From assembly GCF_022346885.1 (NCBI RefSeq), contig NZ_JAKRNK010000011.1:1-64000 (forward strand): a DNA stretch of 64,000 nucleotides. The letters are read 5' to 3'. Position 1 is the stretch's first letter, and each line of letters begins with the position of its first letter. Position numbers and translations under genes: made by a program. This document shows, piece by piece, positions 23,840 to 33,728 of this stretch. This DNA is from Paenibacillus sp. ACRRX (GTDB taxonomy: Bacteria; Bacillota; Bacilli; Paenibacillales; Paenibacillaceae). The notes under the pieces are model-generated. The model did no database searches, was not told the origin of the DNA, and saw nothing but the letters and a program-made list of their open reading frames with translations.

Positions 23840-24448
23840 ATGAGAAAAGTATCTTATGTTCCCGAAGCTGTTGATCAGTTGAAAATATGGAATGAGCCGC
23901 CTATGTGGAAAGTGGAAGGTCAAGATTTGCTGGTGCGGTCAGCAGGAGAGAGTGATTTTTGGCTCAAGACCCACTACGGTTTTGAGGTTATGAATGGACA
24001 TGTATTTTACGATGAATATGATACAGACCTTACAGCAGAGGTATCGTTAAGCATCAATCCAGAGTCAACATACGATCAAGCGGGACTTTTTGTGATGCTG
24101 TCCGAAAACTGCTGGTTAAAGACCTCCCTTGAATATATACCAGAAGGGCCCTCTCATTTGGGCGCAGTTGTGACCAATAATGGGTACTCGGATTGGTCTA
24201 CCCGTAATTACCCCAATGATCTTAACACTGAACGGTTAGCATTTCGAATCGAACGGAGAAATGACGATTACACGATATATGCTGCTACTAGTCAAAGTGA
24301 TGGCAAATGGGAGCAGCTGCGTATCGCTCATCTCCATGCTGAGGAGCCTGGCAAGTCTGTACAGATTGGACTTTATTGCTGTAGTCCGACACCGAATAAC
24401 GGCTGCGAGACTAGGTTTCATTCATTTACAGTAGAGTGCGAAAACTAG
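23840..24448 (+). CDS. DUF1349 protein (YesU-like lectin fold)
   Basis: 202 residues. The sequence EPPMWKVEGQDLLVRSAGESDFW at the start, then the DQAGLFVMLSENCWLK block and VQIGLYCCSP near the end, match the DUF1349/YesU family, a concanavalin A-like beta sandwich expected to bind carbohydrate. No signal peptide, so it is cytoplasmic. GGGAGG precedes the ATG. Confidence 0.8.
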   Translation: MRKVSYVPEAVDQLKIWNEPPMWKVEGQDLLVRSAGESDFWLKTHYGFEVMNGHVFYDEYDTDLTAEVSLSINPESTYDQAGLFVMLSENCWLKTSLEYIPEGPSHLGAVVTNNGYSDWSTRNYPNDLNTERLAFRIERRNDDYTIYAATSQSDGKWEQLRIAHLHAEEPGKSVQIGLYCCSPTPNNGCETRFHSFTVECEN

Positions 24449-24477
24449 TAATAAATATAGGATTTGCTCCAGATCCG

Positions 24478-24531
24478 AAGCCGTCCATCCCCCATAGTAT
24501 GTTTGATGGGGATGGACGGCTTTAGTTTGTT
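24478..24531 (+). terminator. Terminator after the DUF1349 gene
   Basis: A 15-base stem (AAGCCGTCCATCCCC/GGGGATGGACGGCTT) is followed by a T-rich stretch. Confidence 0.82.
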
Positions 24532-24675
24532 TAAAGGTGATGATCGAAGTGATGTATCAGATAACTAGACATCATTCAGATCATATACACAACGATTGAC
24601 AGGATATGTTCGCAGTAATTCTATGCGGATTACGGTCTTTTTTGCATTTGGAAAGAAGTAGTTCGTTATTACTTA

Positions 24676-24703
24676 TAACGAAAGTCCTAAATTGTTCCGA
24701 TAT
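24676..24703 (+). promoter_or_regulatory. Possible sigma-D (motility) promoter
   Basis: TAAC, 16 bases, TCCGATAT resembles the sigma-D consensus (TAAA, 15, GCCGATAT) and sits 58 bases before a chemoreceptor gene, the expected target class. Confidence 0.4.
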
Positions 24704-24760
24704 ATGAACTGAAGAATGTTTGAACAGCATTCGACTAGATTACTGGGGGGTTACACCACG

Positions 24761-26824
24761 ATGCAAATAAAAGTAAAAAACCCATTTAAGTTTTATTCGC
24801 AATTGTCTCTGCGAATAAAATTGCCTGTACTTATTAGTGCATTAGTCGTATGTACGTTAGTCAGTGCAAGTATATTTATGTATTCGTTTGGATCAGGCTT
24901 GCTCATGGACAAAAGCAAGGATGAAATGCAGGCCAATGCTGACCGGATAGGGGAAAACCTACTATCTATGGTTCAAATGGAGCAGCAGACAACCTATTTG
25001 GTGGCTGTACACGATACCTTTAAAGAGTTATTAGAGCTTCGAAACAATAACAGCATGACAGATAAGCAATTTTTCTCTCCACAAAATGAACTTTACACAA
25101 AAGCAAATGATATTTTAGCCAAAAGTTTGTTAGGCGCAGAAGAGAAACAATCACTGACGCTTATTGATACGAACGGTGTTATTGTGGCAAGCAGCAATGT
25201 AGAATCGGTCAGAGACGATCGTGCAGACAGAGATTATTTCAGACAGGCGATTAAGGGAGAGTTCTTTGTAAGCGATGTGCTAGTATCCAAAAGCACTGAT
25301 TCATTAATTGTGGTGACAGCTGAACCAGTGAAAAATGACGCTGGCGACGTCCTTGGGGTGTATATCAGTACGATAGATACGGCTGCTGTAGTTGAGATGC
25401 TGCAGGATATCCAAATAAATGACGAAGGTTTAATCTACATCGCCAGCCGTACGGGAACTCTTGTTTACCATTCAAAAGACCCTTCTAAAGTAGGCAAGCC
25501 GTCAGAGGCGGATTACTTAAACGAGCTTATGCTGGAGCATACGGAGGGCAAAATATTACGCGGTGATATTGATCATCCGGACAAATATATTCGTTATTCC
25601 AAAATCCCGATTGCCGATTGGACCGTGGTAGTGGAGGATAGTTATCAAGATATCAAGAAACCGTTGGACGTGCTTATGGGCAACATTATGGTCATTACGT
25701 TAATTGCGATCGTTATTGCTGTCGTAGCCGGCATTGTATTGTCGAGAGCGATAACATCACCTATCGTCAGATTGATGAATTTATTTAAGCAAATGGCGTC
25801 AGGAGACTTGACCGTAAGTGCAGACGGAAAGTATAACAGTGAGTTTAAGGAACTGGCAAACAGCTTCAACGTGATGGCTTATCAAAATAAGAAGCTGATC
25901 TATAACATGAACAAATCGATCGAAGTGTTAAATAACAGTACAAACGAATTGGATCAATCATCGAAAACGGCCGCACGCTCCATGCAGGAAACATCGGTAA
26001 CCACGATGGAAATTGCTAAGGCGATGGAATCCCAATCGAATGATACGGAGCACATTGTGGCCAAGTTTGTCGGATTAGGCGATAAAATTGTTTATATTAA
26101 TAATCGCTCCCAGTCAGTTAAAGAACGTGCGGAAGCGATTATTGAAATATTTAATGTGAACAACGAGATCATTAATCAATTGCTCCAAATTAACAATCGC
26201 AATGAGCAAGAAGTGAAGAAAATTTCGATGACTACTCAAATGTTGGCGGAAAGCTCCAATCACATCCGAGCAATTACGGGAGCGATCTCAAATATTGCAA
26301 GCCAAACCAATCTGTTGGCATTAAACGCTTCTATTGAAGCGGCGCGAGCTGGTGAGCATGGCCGCGGCTTCAGTGTTGTTGCAGGTGAGATTCGTAAGTT
26401 GGCTGAGCAGAGCTCAAAGCAATCAAATGAGATTAACGCGATTATTGAACAGACGCTAGTTCAGGTAGAAGAGAACAATCAAAGCGTAAGCGATATCCAG
26501 CAGATTGCCGTAGTTCAGGACGAATACGTAGGCAAAACACAGCAATCGTTTAAAGACATATTGGAATACGTAGTAGATATTACGGATCAAATTAAGTCTA
26601 TGGCGTTGGAAGTAGCCAGTATGGAGAAAGATAAAGACGAGGTGCTTGATTCTGCGCAAAGCTTGTCCGCATCGGGAGAAGAAGTGTCTGCATCGGTAGA
26701 GGAAGTAACGGCGACTGTGCAAGATCAATCGGCTATGGTGCAGCAATTGGCAGGAATGATTGAAACAATCGACAACCTGACACAAGAACTGGCTAGCACC
26801 GCTGCTCGATTTAAAGTCGAGTAA
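24761..26824 (+). CDS. Methyl-accepting chemotaxis protein with dCache sensor
   Basis: 687 residues. Membrane helix at about 20-42, extracellular double-Cache-like domain (about 45-300), second helix about 305-330, HAMP, then a long signalling coiled coil with the receptor hairpin core [20 protein letters not shown]. It should sense an outside ligand, probably a small organic acid or amino acid, and control CheA. ATG 24761 is chosen for GGGGGG ten bases upstream; the frame also extends to 24716. Confidence 0.93.
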   Translation: MQIKVKNPFKFYSQLSLRIKLPVLISALVVCTLVSASIFMYSFGSGLLMDKSKDEMQANADRIGENLLSMVQMEQQTTYLVAVHDTFKELLELRNNNSMTDKQFFSPQNELYTKANDILAKSLLGAEEKQSLTLIDTNGVIVASSNVESVRDDRADRDYFRQAIKGEFFVSDVLVSKSTDSLIVVTAEPVKNDAGDVLGVYISTIDTAAVVEMLQDIQINDEGLIYIASRTGTLVYHSKDPSKVGKPSEADYLNELMLEHTEGKILRGDIDHPDKYIRYSKIPIADWTVVVEDSYQDIKKPLDVLMGNIMVITLIAIVIAVVAGIVLSRAITSPIVRLMNLFKQMASGDLTVSADGKYNSEFKELANSFNVMAYQNKKLIYNMNKSIEVLNNSTNELDQSSKTAARSMQETSVTTMEIAKAMESQSNDTEHIVAKFVGLGDKIVYINNRSQSVKERAEAIIEIFNVNNEIINQLLQINNRNEQEVKKISMTTQMLAESSNHIRAITGAISNIASQTNLLALNASIEAARAGEHGRGFSVVAGEIRKLAEQSSKQSNEINAIIEQTLVQVEENNQSVSDIQQIAVVQDEYVGKTQQSFKDILEYVVDITDQIKSMALEVASMEKDKDEVLDSAQSLSASGEEVSASVEEVTATVQDQSAMVQQLAGMIETIDNLTQELASTAARFKVE

Positions 26825-26950
26825 GTATACTTGGGGTACTTTTCATTTATAACTAATTCCTTTAAGATAAATAAAGAACATGTATAGCTATGAACAGCCC
26901 CTTTTGCTTATGAGCAAGGGGGCTGAATTTGTTTGTCGGAGGTAGGCAAC

Positions 26951-27310
26951 ATGAAATCAATCCATACTGAAGTTGTACAACGTCGTCTTGATGCATATAA
27001 GGGACAAGATATTTATCTCCATCTGGAAATGACAACGGGGGCTTATGCCTCTCATCAAGATAGCACTAAGCTTACGGCGTCTACTTTTATAAGTAATGTG
27101 ATTATTCGTTATTCTCATGGCCTGATTACGGGAAATGGACCTTATCGAGTGGGATTGAAGACAGAGCAAGGCTGGGTGTATTCGGAAGGTTTGACTCACT
27201 GGGATGATAGCGATAACGAGCAATTGATTATGGCCGGGCACGATCAAGAAGGTAAGCTCGTGGTCGGATTGCAATTAAGCACAAAGCCATTCGGAACAGC
27301 AACTGAATGA
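26951..27310 (+). CDS. yojF: YojF-family protein (DUF1806)
   Basis: 119 residues. The family start with RRLDAYKGQDIYLHLEMTTG and the segment NGPYRVGLKTEQGWVYSEGL match YojF. Its function is unknown, but it is regularly encoded beside bshB2, as here, so a link to bacillithiol metabolism is likely. ATG 26951 has GGAGG eight bases upstream. Confidence 0.88.
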   Translation: MKSIHTEVVQRRLDAYKGQDIYLHLEMTTGAYASHQDSTKLTASTFISNVIIRYSHGLITGNGPYRVGLKTEQGWVYSEGLTHWDDSDNEQLIMAGHDQEGKLVVGLQLSTKPFGTATE

Positions 27311-27394
27311 CAGTAATAGACACTGCATATGACACAGTAAACGAACTGCCACTGAGTTCGAACACTATCAAAAATGAAATAAAGGAGTGTTAAC

Positions 27395-28045
27395 ATGGAG
27401 TCATACCAACACATTTTAGTCGTGCTCCCGCATCCAGATGATGAGGGGATCGTAGCAGGAACTTTGGCTGCAAATATCGCACAAGGGGCCCGTGTAACCT
27501 ATATATGTCTTACTTTAGGGGAGATGGGACGTAATATGGGCACACCGCATTTTGCCAACAGAGTGTCACTTCCATCGATTCGAAAGCAGGAACTGGTAGA
27601 AGCTTGCCGGAACATTGGCATACAAGATCTGCGTATGTGGGGACTACATGACAAAACGGTTGAATTCGAAGATCAGGAGCGTCTGGATGAACGACTGCTG
27701 GCGACTATTGAGGAACTGGGGCCGGAGCTGATTATTACGTTCTATCCGGGGTACAGCGTACATCCCGATCATGATGCTACAGGTGCGGCTGTTGTTCGTA
27801 CCGTGGCGCGTATAGCAGCGGACACTCGGCCTATTGTACAATGTATAGCGTTGTCCAAAGGCTGTAAGGAGATCATTGGCCAGCCGGATATCACAAATGA
27901 TGTCAGCCAATATATGTCGCAGAAGCAGGCGGCGATCAGATCCCATAGGTCGCAATTTCATCACTTGGTAGGCGATTCCTTTGATAAGCCCGAAAAGCTG
28001 GCTAGATTTACGAGGGAGCGGCTTTGGACTTACAAGCTGTGCTGA
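27395..28045 (+). CDS. bshB2: Bacillithiol biosynthesis deacetylase BshB2
   Basis: 216 residues of the LmbE/PIG-L deacetylase family. The zinc and catalytic motif PHPDDE is near residue 11 and the second ligand motif HPDHDATG near 126. It removes acetyl from GlcNAc-malate in bacillithiol synthesis. The yojF-bshB2 pair is as in B. subtilis yojF-yojG. AAAGGAG precedes the ATG. Confidence 0.92.
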   Translation: MESYQHILVVLPHPDDEGIVAGTLAANIAQGARVTYICLTLGEMGRNMGTPHFANRVSLPSIRKQELVEACRNIGIQDLRMWGLHDKTVEFEDQERLDERLLATIEELGPELIITFYPGYSVHPDHDATGAAVVRTVARIAADTRPIVQCIALSKGCKEIIGQPDITNDVSQYMSQKQAAIRSHRSQFHHLVGDSFDKPEKLARFTRERLWTYKLC

Positions 28046-28093
28046 ACAAGCTCACTGATTGTTAAATGGACTAATGGAAGTTGTTTATGAAGC

Positions 28094-28130
28094 GCGATCG
28101 CTTTCCAGTACATAACGGGAGAGCGATCGC
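28094..28130. terminator. GCGATCGC hairpin between converging genes
   Basis: GCGATCGCTTTCC and GGGAGAGCGATCGC form a long stem with a 10-base loop; each arm contains the 8-base palindrome GCGATCGC. No T-run on either side, so termination is only likely. Confidence 0.5.
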
Positions 28131-28214
28131 CGATTTATTAAGGGAAGCGTTCATATTAATCATCATTAGTATCTCAATGACTGCATAATCACATTTCGTA
28201 CAGGATTACTGCCC

Positions 28215-29159
28215 TTACATGGATGCTGTCTTTTTGGAAGTAGGGAGTTGTGTCTTGCTGCCAAGCAAGTTAGTACCTAATACACCTGCCAAGATCATAA
28301 TAGCGCCGATGATATGATAGTAAAATAACGGTTCCCCCAAGAAAATGACTCCGGCAATGATCGTCACGAGCGTACCCAGGTTTCCAAATACACTCATCTT
28401 GGAAGCTTCCATCTTGGAAAGAGCATAATTGGTTGTCAGTGCTGTGACAAGGGAAGACAAGATGCCAAGGTAAGCAATGGACAATAAAAAGGTCGGGTTT
28501 GCTAGTGGTTCGATAAATTGTGACCATGTTCCGCTGATGGCGTGTTTGCCGAGCGCAGCTGCATTAAAGCTGACAAAGCCAATAGCTAGCATAATAAAAG
28601 TAATATCCATCGGCTTGTATTTCTTTGCAAGCGGCCTCGCCATGACGCTGTACCCTGCCATGCATAGGGTAGACAATAAGAGCAGCAGCAATCCAGACAG
28701 ATGAGTGAGATCAATGGATGCCCCCTGCATTACAAATATAAAAATTACACCCGCTACCGAGACGGACACAGATAATTTTTGCCACGCATTCGTTCGTTCC
28801 TTGAGAAACACGGAAGCCAGAAATAACGTAAAGATCGGCACGGCAGCCATTAATATGCCCCCTTCCGACGAGGAGGCGTGTAACAATCCGAAGCTTTGGA
28901 AGCCGAAGAATAAAGCAGGGTATAACAAACCGAGCGGTAAAATGGCTAAAATATCACGCAGACGGATATTCACCGTTATAACGCGGCAAACGATGAGCAG
29001 AATGGCTGCTGCAAAAGAGATCGTAAAGCGGTGGGCCAGCGTATCAAGTGGACTTGCAAACTCTAGCGCCAGCTTTACGAACATAAATGACAGTCCGATA
29101 ATTAGAGCGTTAAGTACAGCTGCAGTGTAAGCTTTCCCCATATGTGTATTAGATTTCAA
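28215..29159 (-). CDS. DMT-superfamily (EamA) transporter
   Basis: 314 residues with ten hydrophobic helices in two EamA repeats; the first repeat includes LLHASSSEGGILMAAVPIFT and the second ends GEPLFYYHIIGAIMILAG, both typical EamA signatures. Probably an exporter of metabolites or amino acids; substrate unknown. TTG 29159 has AAGGAG eight bases upstream and is preferred over the GTG at 29168, which abuts that site. Confidence 0.85.
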   Translation of the reverse strand: MKSNTHMGKAYTAAVLNALIIGLSFMFVKLALEFASPLDTLAHRFTISFAAAILLIVCRVITVNIRLRDILAILPLGLLYPALFFGFQSFGLLHASSSEGGILMAAVPIFTLFLASVFLKERTNAWQKLSVSVSVAGVIFIFVMQGASIDLTHLSGLLLLLLSTLCMAGYSVMARPLAKKYKPMDITFIMLAIGFVSFNAAALGKHAISGTWSQFIEPLANPTFLLSIAYLGILSSLVTALTTNYALSKMEASKMSVFGNLGTLVTIIAGVIFLGEPLFYYHIIGAIMILAGVLGTNLLGSKTQLPTSKKTASM

Positions 29160-29393
29160 TTCGCTCACTCCTTGAGGTTAAGTATTTCAATTCGTATTAG
29201 GGCAGCTACGATATAGATTTTACTCTACATGGGTTAGTTGGAAGTAGCAATCGCTTCCTATACTAACTGTACCGATACAGTTGAATTTCAACTTTCGACC
29301 CTCCCATGAAATGAATGGTACAACCTGTGCAAGCATACATATTAAACGTACAGGCCATGCATGACTGAACGGACGGGGATGGGAGGAATGCTC

Positions 29394-30473
29394 ATGCGAT
29401 GGGGACAAAGTTCCGGCTTACGGCGCTTGCTGCAAGGTTTGCCAGGGACGAAGCGGCCACGCAAGTGGGGACGGGCGGGTGGCAGTTGGTTAAATGGTAC
29501 TGCTTGGACGCAGCCGCGTGCCAAGCGGGTGCGTTGGCACTCGCAATCGTTTAGCCGTGCCGCCGCGCATGAAAAGGCAGATCCACCGCAAGGAGAGCGC
29601 TCGGCACGTCATGGAGGTGCTGGTTGGAAATCTCACCCGCCGAAGCCGAAGCGTCGCAGACGGATATGGTTTATTGCGTTTCTCATTTTTATCGTACTGA
29701 CTGTTCAATTATTTGTATACGTAGACCGCCATCTTCGCCCTCCACTTATGCATCTCGCAAAAATACGAGTTAAACAGATGGCGACCCAAGCCATTAATAA
29801 AGCAATCTCTGATCAGGTAACGCAAGGACGTCAGTTGGATAAGCTTGTGGAGTGGAAGACCGATAATCGAGGGAAAGTGACGAGTTTTATCCTGAATTAT
29901 AACGAGCATATGCGCATTACCTCGGAGACAGTTAGCATTGTACAGAACGCTCTGCATGAGGTAGAGGAGTTCCGTGATCATATTCCGTTGGGTCAAGCGC
30001 TTGGAAGTACGCTCATTGCCTCTTTTGGCCCCCGCATACCGATCAAGATGGAGCCGCAGGGTGCCGTTAAGGTGGAACTGAATACAAGGCCAATGAATGT
30101 GGGCATTAATATGGTGCTTGTTGAGGTATTTATTAAGGTGGTGGAGGAAGTCGCAATCGTAATACCGTTTGACTCAGAGCCTGAGGTGGTAGAAACGGAA
30201 ATTCCGATCTCGTACTTACTCGTCGTCGGTGATGTTCCTATGTATTATTATGATGGCAAAGGCCAGCCTGTTGGTCAGAATAAAGATCAGGCTCCATCGC
30301 TCGCACTGCCGCCTTTGAATCCGGATTCAGATGCTTCCAACGGGACGCAAGAACAAAGTGGGAGACAAGGTGTCAGCGTGCAGCCGAACAATTCACAGCC
30401 CGTGAACAAGCAGGATCGAGTCACAGATGGGACGATCTCGTCAGGGAGCGGTGAGGGTGATGTTAACCATTAA
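29394..30473 (+). CDS. yunB: Sporulation protein YunB
   Basis: 359 residues. A very basic, Trp/Arg-rich N-terminus (about 80 residues) precedes one membrane helix (about 84-102, FIAFLIFIVLTVQLFVYV). The YunB domain follows with ATQAINKAISDQVTQG, PLGQALGSTLIASFGPRIPI and VVEEVAIVIPFDSEPEV. YunB is needed for efficient sporulation in B. subtilis. The C-terminal 60 residues are Pro/Gln/Ser-rich. ATG 29394 has GGAGG seven bases upstream. A CATACATA element at 29334 might be a sigma-E -10, without a good -35. Confidence 0.85.
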   Translation: MRWGQSSGLRRLLQGLPGTKRPRKWGRAGGSWLNGTAWTQPRAKRVRWHSQSFSRAAAHEKADPPQGERSARHGGAGWKSHPPKPKRRRRIWFIAFLIFIVLTVQLFVYVDRHLRPPLMHLAKIRVKQMATQAINKAISDQVTQGRQLDKLVEWKTDNRGKVTSFILNYNEHMRITSETVSIVQNALHEVEEFRDHIPLGQALGSTLIASFGPRIPIKMEPQGAVKVELNTRPMNVGINMVLVEVFIKVVEEVAIVIPFDSEPEVVETEIPISYLLVVGDVPMYYYDGKGQPVGQNKDQAPSLALPPLNPDSDASNGTQEQSGRQGVSVQPNNSQPVNKQDRVTDGTISSGSGEGDVNH

Positions 30474-30484
30474 CCTATAATAGT

Positions 30485-30535
30485 AAAAGGCTAACTCACC
30501 GTCCATGACATGGACTGGGGGAGTTAGCCTTTTTG
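30485..30535. terminator. Bidirectional terminator between yunB and lytH
   Basis: AAAAGGCTAACTC and GAGTTAGCCTTTTT form a strong stem with T-runs on both strands, between convergent genes. Confidence 0.85.
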
Positions 30536-30566
30536 ATGATTCGCTGCGGCGAAAGTGTAGGCTCTA

Positions 30567-31700
30567 TCAGGAGGATTTTCCTTTAACAGAATGCTTACGA
30601 GCCGCGCGCTCCTTGCGTTTGTCATCTTGTTCCCATTTTTTCAGGGAAGGGTAAGGATCAAATGCATACTCCATCAATCCACGGTCGCGATAGACCCCAA
30701 AATGCAGATGGGGAGGAAACTTGCCCGAGGTGCCAGGCTTGCCATAACCGGAACTTCCCACCCACCCGATGATTTGCCCGGGACTTACAATATCGCCTTG
30801 CTTTATTTGCTTTTCATATCCTGACAAATGGGCGTAATAGTGATATAGATTGTTGATATCGCGAATACCAATGCGCCATCCGCCTAAACGATTCCAACCT
30901 TTTACTTCAATGATACCATAGCAAGTACTTCGTACGGGAACACCATGACCAGCGAAGATGTCCGTCCCTTCGTGAATACGGAATCCCCCATAGTGGCGAC
31001 CCATCCCCCATGTACTCCGGTAAGCATATGTGGCGGTTACAGGTAATGGAAAAGCGCGTTCATTAATTTGAATGCGGTCAAAATGTTCGTACAGTCGTGA
31101 AAATTGAATTATACGTTGGACAGCCCTGCTGTTCTCGTAGTAATTCCAAAGACCGATAGCAAAGTCGTCATTATGCGGTCCGAACGAACCAATAAAAGAT
31201 GCGACACTGTACAATAAGTCAGTATCGTCGTTCAGATTTGCACGGTCATCCCCTGAACCATCTTTGCCGATTCCTTTAAACAATTGGATGGATTTAGGGT
31301 TATCATCTTCCAGATCAGGGTTCAACATGCCGACCCACTTTGGCGGTTCAACGACGACGCCAATGACAGGATTACTTGCTGTTTTTCTTTTTTTTGGATT
31401 GGCAATTGTCATCGTACGCTCATATTGATCGATGGCAGCCAGACGATACCAAGGGATGCCAGTTACTGTGCTTAACTTGTCATAGATGTGCCGCCGTGCC
31501 TGATATGGGTTAGCCGATACTTCGCTTGAATGTGGGCCTTGTTCCTGAAGCCTTGCTCCGTGCGGATTACTGTGGCTATTCTGCGATTTTTGTTCAACTA
31601 AGTTTGCATGGCTACTGGCTGCTGCTAATGCTGAAGAAGAGCCCCATACAAGAAAATACACGGTTAAAAGGACAATAAAGCGTTTCAAGATCTGTACCAC
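30567..31700 (-). CDS. lytH: LytH-like M23 peptidase
   Basis: 377 residues with a signal peptide (about 1-28). The C-terminal 150 residues are an M23 LytM-type zinc peptidase with HEGTDIFA (His and Asp ligands) and the HLHFGVY motif. In B. subtilis LytH is an L-Ala-D-Glu peptidase that trims spore cortex and lies next to yunB and lipA, the same order as here. The start is uncertain (GTG 31700 or 31697, or TTG 31688), because the ribosome binding site GGAAGG is close to all. Confidence 0.85.
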   Translation of the reverse strand: MVQILKRFIVLLTVYFLVWGSSSALAAASSHANLVEQKSQNSHSNPHGARLQEQGPHSSEVSANPYQARRHIYDKLSTVTGIPWYRLAAIDQYERTMTIANPKKRKTASNPVIGVVVEPPKWVGMLNPDLEDDNPKSIQLFKGIGKDGSGDDRANLNDDTDLLYSVASFIGSFGPHNDDFAIGLWNYYENSRAVQRIIQFSRLYEHFDRIQINERAFPLPVTATYAYRSTWGMGRHYGGFRIHEGTDIFAGHGVPVRSTCYGIIEVKGWNRLGGWRIGIRDINNLYHYYAHLSGYEKQIKQGDIVSPGQIIGWVGSSGYGKPGTSGKFPPHLHFGVYRDRGLMEYAFDPYPSLKKWEQDDKRKERAARKHSVKGKSS

Positions 31701-31804
31701 CCTTCCAGAAAATATGTGCTCTTATCGTTAGGATGTGCGGTTATTTCATTCTTATCCGAACAAGAACAGTTTGTTCAAGAGAGGTATGGATTTTTAACCA
31801 TTCA

Positions 31805-31813
31805 TGATATAAT
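31805..31813 (+). promoter_or_regulatory. Extended -10 promoter of lipA
   Basis: TGATATAAT, an extended -10 box with perfect TATAAT, lies 47 bases before the lipA start; the -35 region (TATGGA at 31785) is weak. Confidence 0.55.
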
Positions 31814-31860
31814 ACTGAATTAGGTCAAGGTTAAGCGAACAGAGAAAGAAGGTAGACTTC

Positions 31861-32748
31861 ATGAAGAAACAAGGGGAGAAAAAACCCGACTGGATACGCA
31901 TCAAACTGACCACTGGCGAGAACTACACAGAAATTAAAGATATGATGCGCTCTAAGACATTACACACGGTCTGCGAAGAAGCGCGCTGTCCGAACATATA
32001 CGAATGCTGGGCGAATCGCACGGCGACGTTCATGATTCTTGGGGACATTTGTACTCGCGCTTGTCGTTTTTGCGCCGTGAATACAGGCATGCCAACTGAA
32101 TTGGACCTCCAAGAGCCTGAACGCGTTGCCGATGCTGCTGAGAAGATGGGCTTGAAGCATGCGGTTATTACTTCGGTTGCCCGCGATGATTTAGGGGATG
32201 GCGGAGCTTCTATCTTTGCTGCTACAGTAAAGGCAGTTCGCAAGCGGTTGCCTTTCTGCTCCGTGGAAGTTCTAATTCCTGACTTTATGGGAAATCGAGA
32301 CGCTTTGCAAGTTGTCATGGATGCAAAGCCTGATATTTTGAACCATAATGTTGAGACAGTAGAACGGATGTCGGATCGTGTTCGGGCTAGAGCAAAGTAT
32401 AGCCGCACGTTGGAATTGCTTCGTCGTGCGAAGGAAATGCAGCCGAAGATCCCAACAAAGTCCAGCATTATGCTTGGTGTAGGCGAAGAGTGGGACGAGA
32501 TCTTAAAGACGATGGATGATTTACGTGCACATGATGTCGATATTTTAACGCTTGGGCAATATTTGCAGCCGACACCTAAGCATCTAGTTGTTGAGAAATA
32601 TTACACACCAGAACAATTCGCCCAATTAAAAGAAGAAGGGCTCAAGCGCGGATTCAGCCACGTTGAATCGGGACCGCTTGTCCGCAGCTCTTATCATGCG
32701 CATGAGCAGGTCAAGTCTGCAAATGATAAGTTGGCTGCAAGAGCGTAA
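31861..32748 (+). CDS. lipA: Lipoyl synthase
   Basis: 295 residues. Both iron-sulfur cluster motifs are visible: the auxiliary [12 protein letters not shown] and the radical [11 protein letters not shown]. It inserts two sulfur atoms into octanoyl groups on lipoyl domains. Upstream and downstream genes match the B. subtilis lytH-lipA-yutD order. No terminator is seen before yutD. Confidence 0.97.
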   Translation: MKKQGEKKPDWIRIKLTTGENYTEIKDMMRSKTLHTVCEEARCPNIYECWANRTATFMILGDICTRACRFCAVNTGMPTELDLQEPERVADAAEKMGLKHAVITSVARDDLGDGGASIFAATVKAVRKRLPFCSVEVLIPDFMGNRDALQVVMDAKPDILNHNVETVERMSDRVRARAKYSRTLELLRRAKEMQPKIPTKSSIMLGVGEEWDEILKTMDDLRAHDVDILTLGQYLQPTPKHLVVEKYYTPEQFAQLKEEGLKRGFSHVESGPLVRSSYHAHEQVKSANDKLAARA

Positions 32749-32839
32749 CGAGCAGTCAATTGTGCAGCAAGATTGAAGGGACGCGCTTCGCCGTTGTTCA
32801 CCTAGAGGTTGAATGAACGGGGAAGGAGGAATAGCGGCA

Positions 32840-33646
32840 GTGATTCATATCAGTGGGAAGACTTACGAGCTTGTCCATGAACATCGGACAGCATGGAACC
32901 CGGAGATGTTCCGGGATCGTTACAGTGAAGTGCTGGAACGTTATGATTATATTCTGGGTGATTGGGGATACAATCAGCTTCGCCTAAAGGGATTTTTTAA
33001 AGAGGGACATCCAAAGTCAACAAAGGAATCGTCTGTATCCAGCATGATGGATTACATTAACGAATACTGTAACTTTGGGTGTGCTTATTTCATCATTGAG
33101 AAGACAGCACATAAAGAAGGTACAAGCATTCCACCTCAAGAATGGGAGTCAGAGGCGGAACTGGAAGGGGCGGCGACAGCTGAGGATACTGGTGCACCTG
33201 CTCAGCAGCGGCAAGGTATTGCTTTGCAGTCGCGACAGTCGGCTCAAGGCTCTGGGGCATCCGCTCCTGCAGATGAGCGTGAAGAAGGTCGTACAGAGCG
33301 TCAAGCTCGTCCGGAACGAGCAGAACGCCACGGTCAAGGCCAAGCTCGCCAAGGGCGTCCAGATCGTCAAGGACGTCCCGGTCAGCAGCGCCCAGACCGA
33401 CCTCAGCGTCCTGAACGTACGGATCGTCAGGCGCGCGGCGAACGGCCTGATAAAGCCGAACGTCCAGAGCAGCCGGATCGTCAGAAGCCGTTCCGTCAGC
33501 GCAACCGGACGAAGCCAAATAAGTTTAATCCGGGTGCACAGTCTGATGCAGGCCAACAGCCCAATGCGAACTCGAGCAAGCAAGGGAATGATCAACTTAC
33601 ACGACCTGCTGATGCAACGCGACCAGTTGAGGAAGTACGGACATAA
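32840..33646 (+). CDS. yutD: YutD-family protein with long low-complexity tail
   Basis: 268 residues if started at GTG 32840, which has GGAGG ten bases upstream and gives the family start (IHISGKTYELVHEHR). Residues 1-95 are the YutD domain, with RYSEVLERYDYILGDWGYNQ. Residues from about 145 to the end are Arg, Gln, Asp, Pro and Glu-rich with imperfect repeats around RPERxDRQ and QxRPDRQGRP. The domain alone is about 100 residues in B. subtilis, so the tail is a large, probably disordered extension. YutD's function is unknown; it follows lipA. Confidence 0.85.
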   Translation: MIHISGKTYELVHEHRTAWNPEMFRDRYSEVLERYDYILGDWGYNQLRLKGFFKEGHPKSTKESSVSSMMDYINEYCNFGCAYFIIEKTAHKEGTSIPPQEWESEAELEGAATAEDTGAPAQQRQGIALQSRQSAQGSGASAPADEREEGRTERQARPERAERHGQGQARQGRPDRQGRPGQQRPDRPQRPERTDRQARGERPDKAERPEQPDRQKPFRQRNRTKPNKFNPGAQSDAGQQPNANSSKQGNDQLTRPADATRPVEEVRT

Positions 33647-33662
33647 TCTCGTATTCAATACA

Positions 33663-33707
33663 GCAACAGCCCTGTTCACGCCTAATGGCGCGATGCAGGG
33701 CTGTTGC
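33663..33707. terminator. Hairpin between converging yutD and nadK
   Basis: A perfect 12-base stem (GCAACAGCCCTG/CAGGGCTGTTGC), with no strong T-run on either strand. Confidence 0.55.
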
Positions 33708-33728
33708 CGTATGAACACGTATACATAA

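Noticed and set aside
29361-29393. Upstream ATG for yunB
   Set aside because: The GGAGG site lies downstream of it, pointing to the ATG at 29394.
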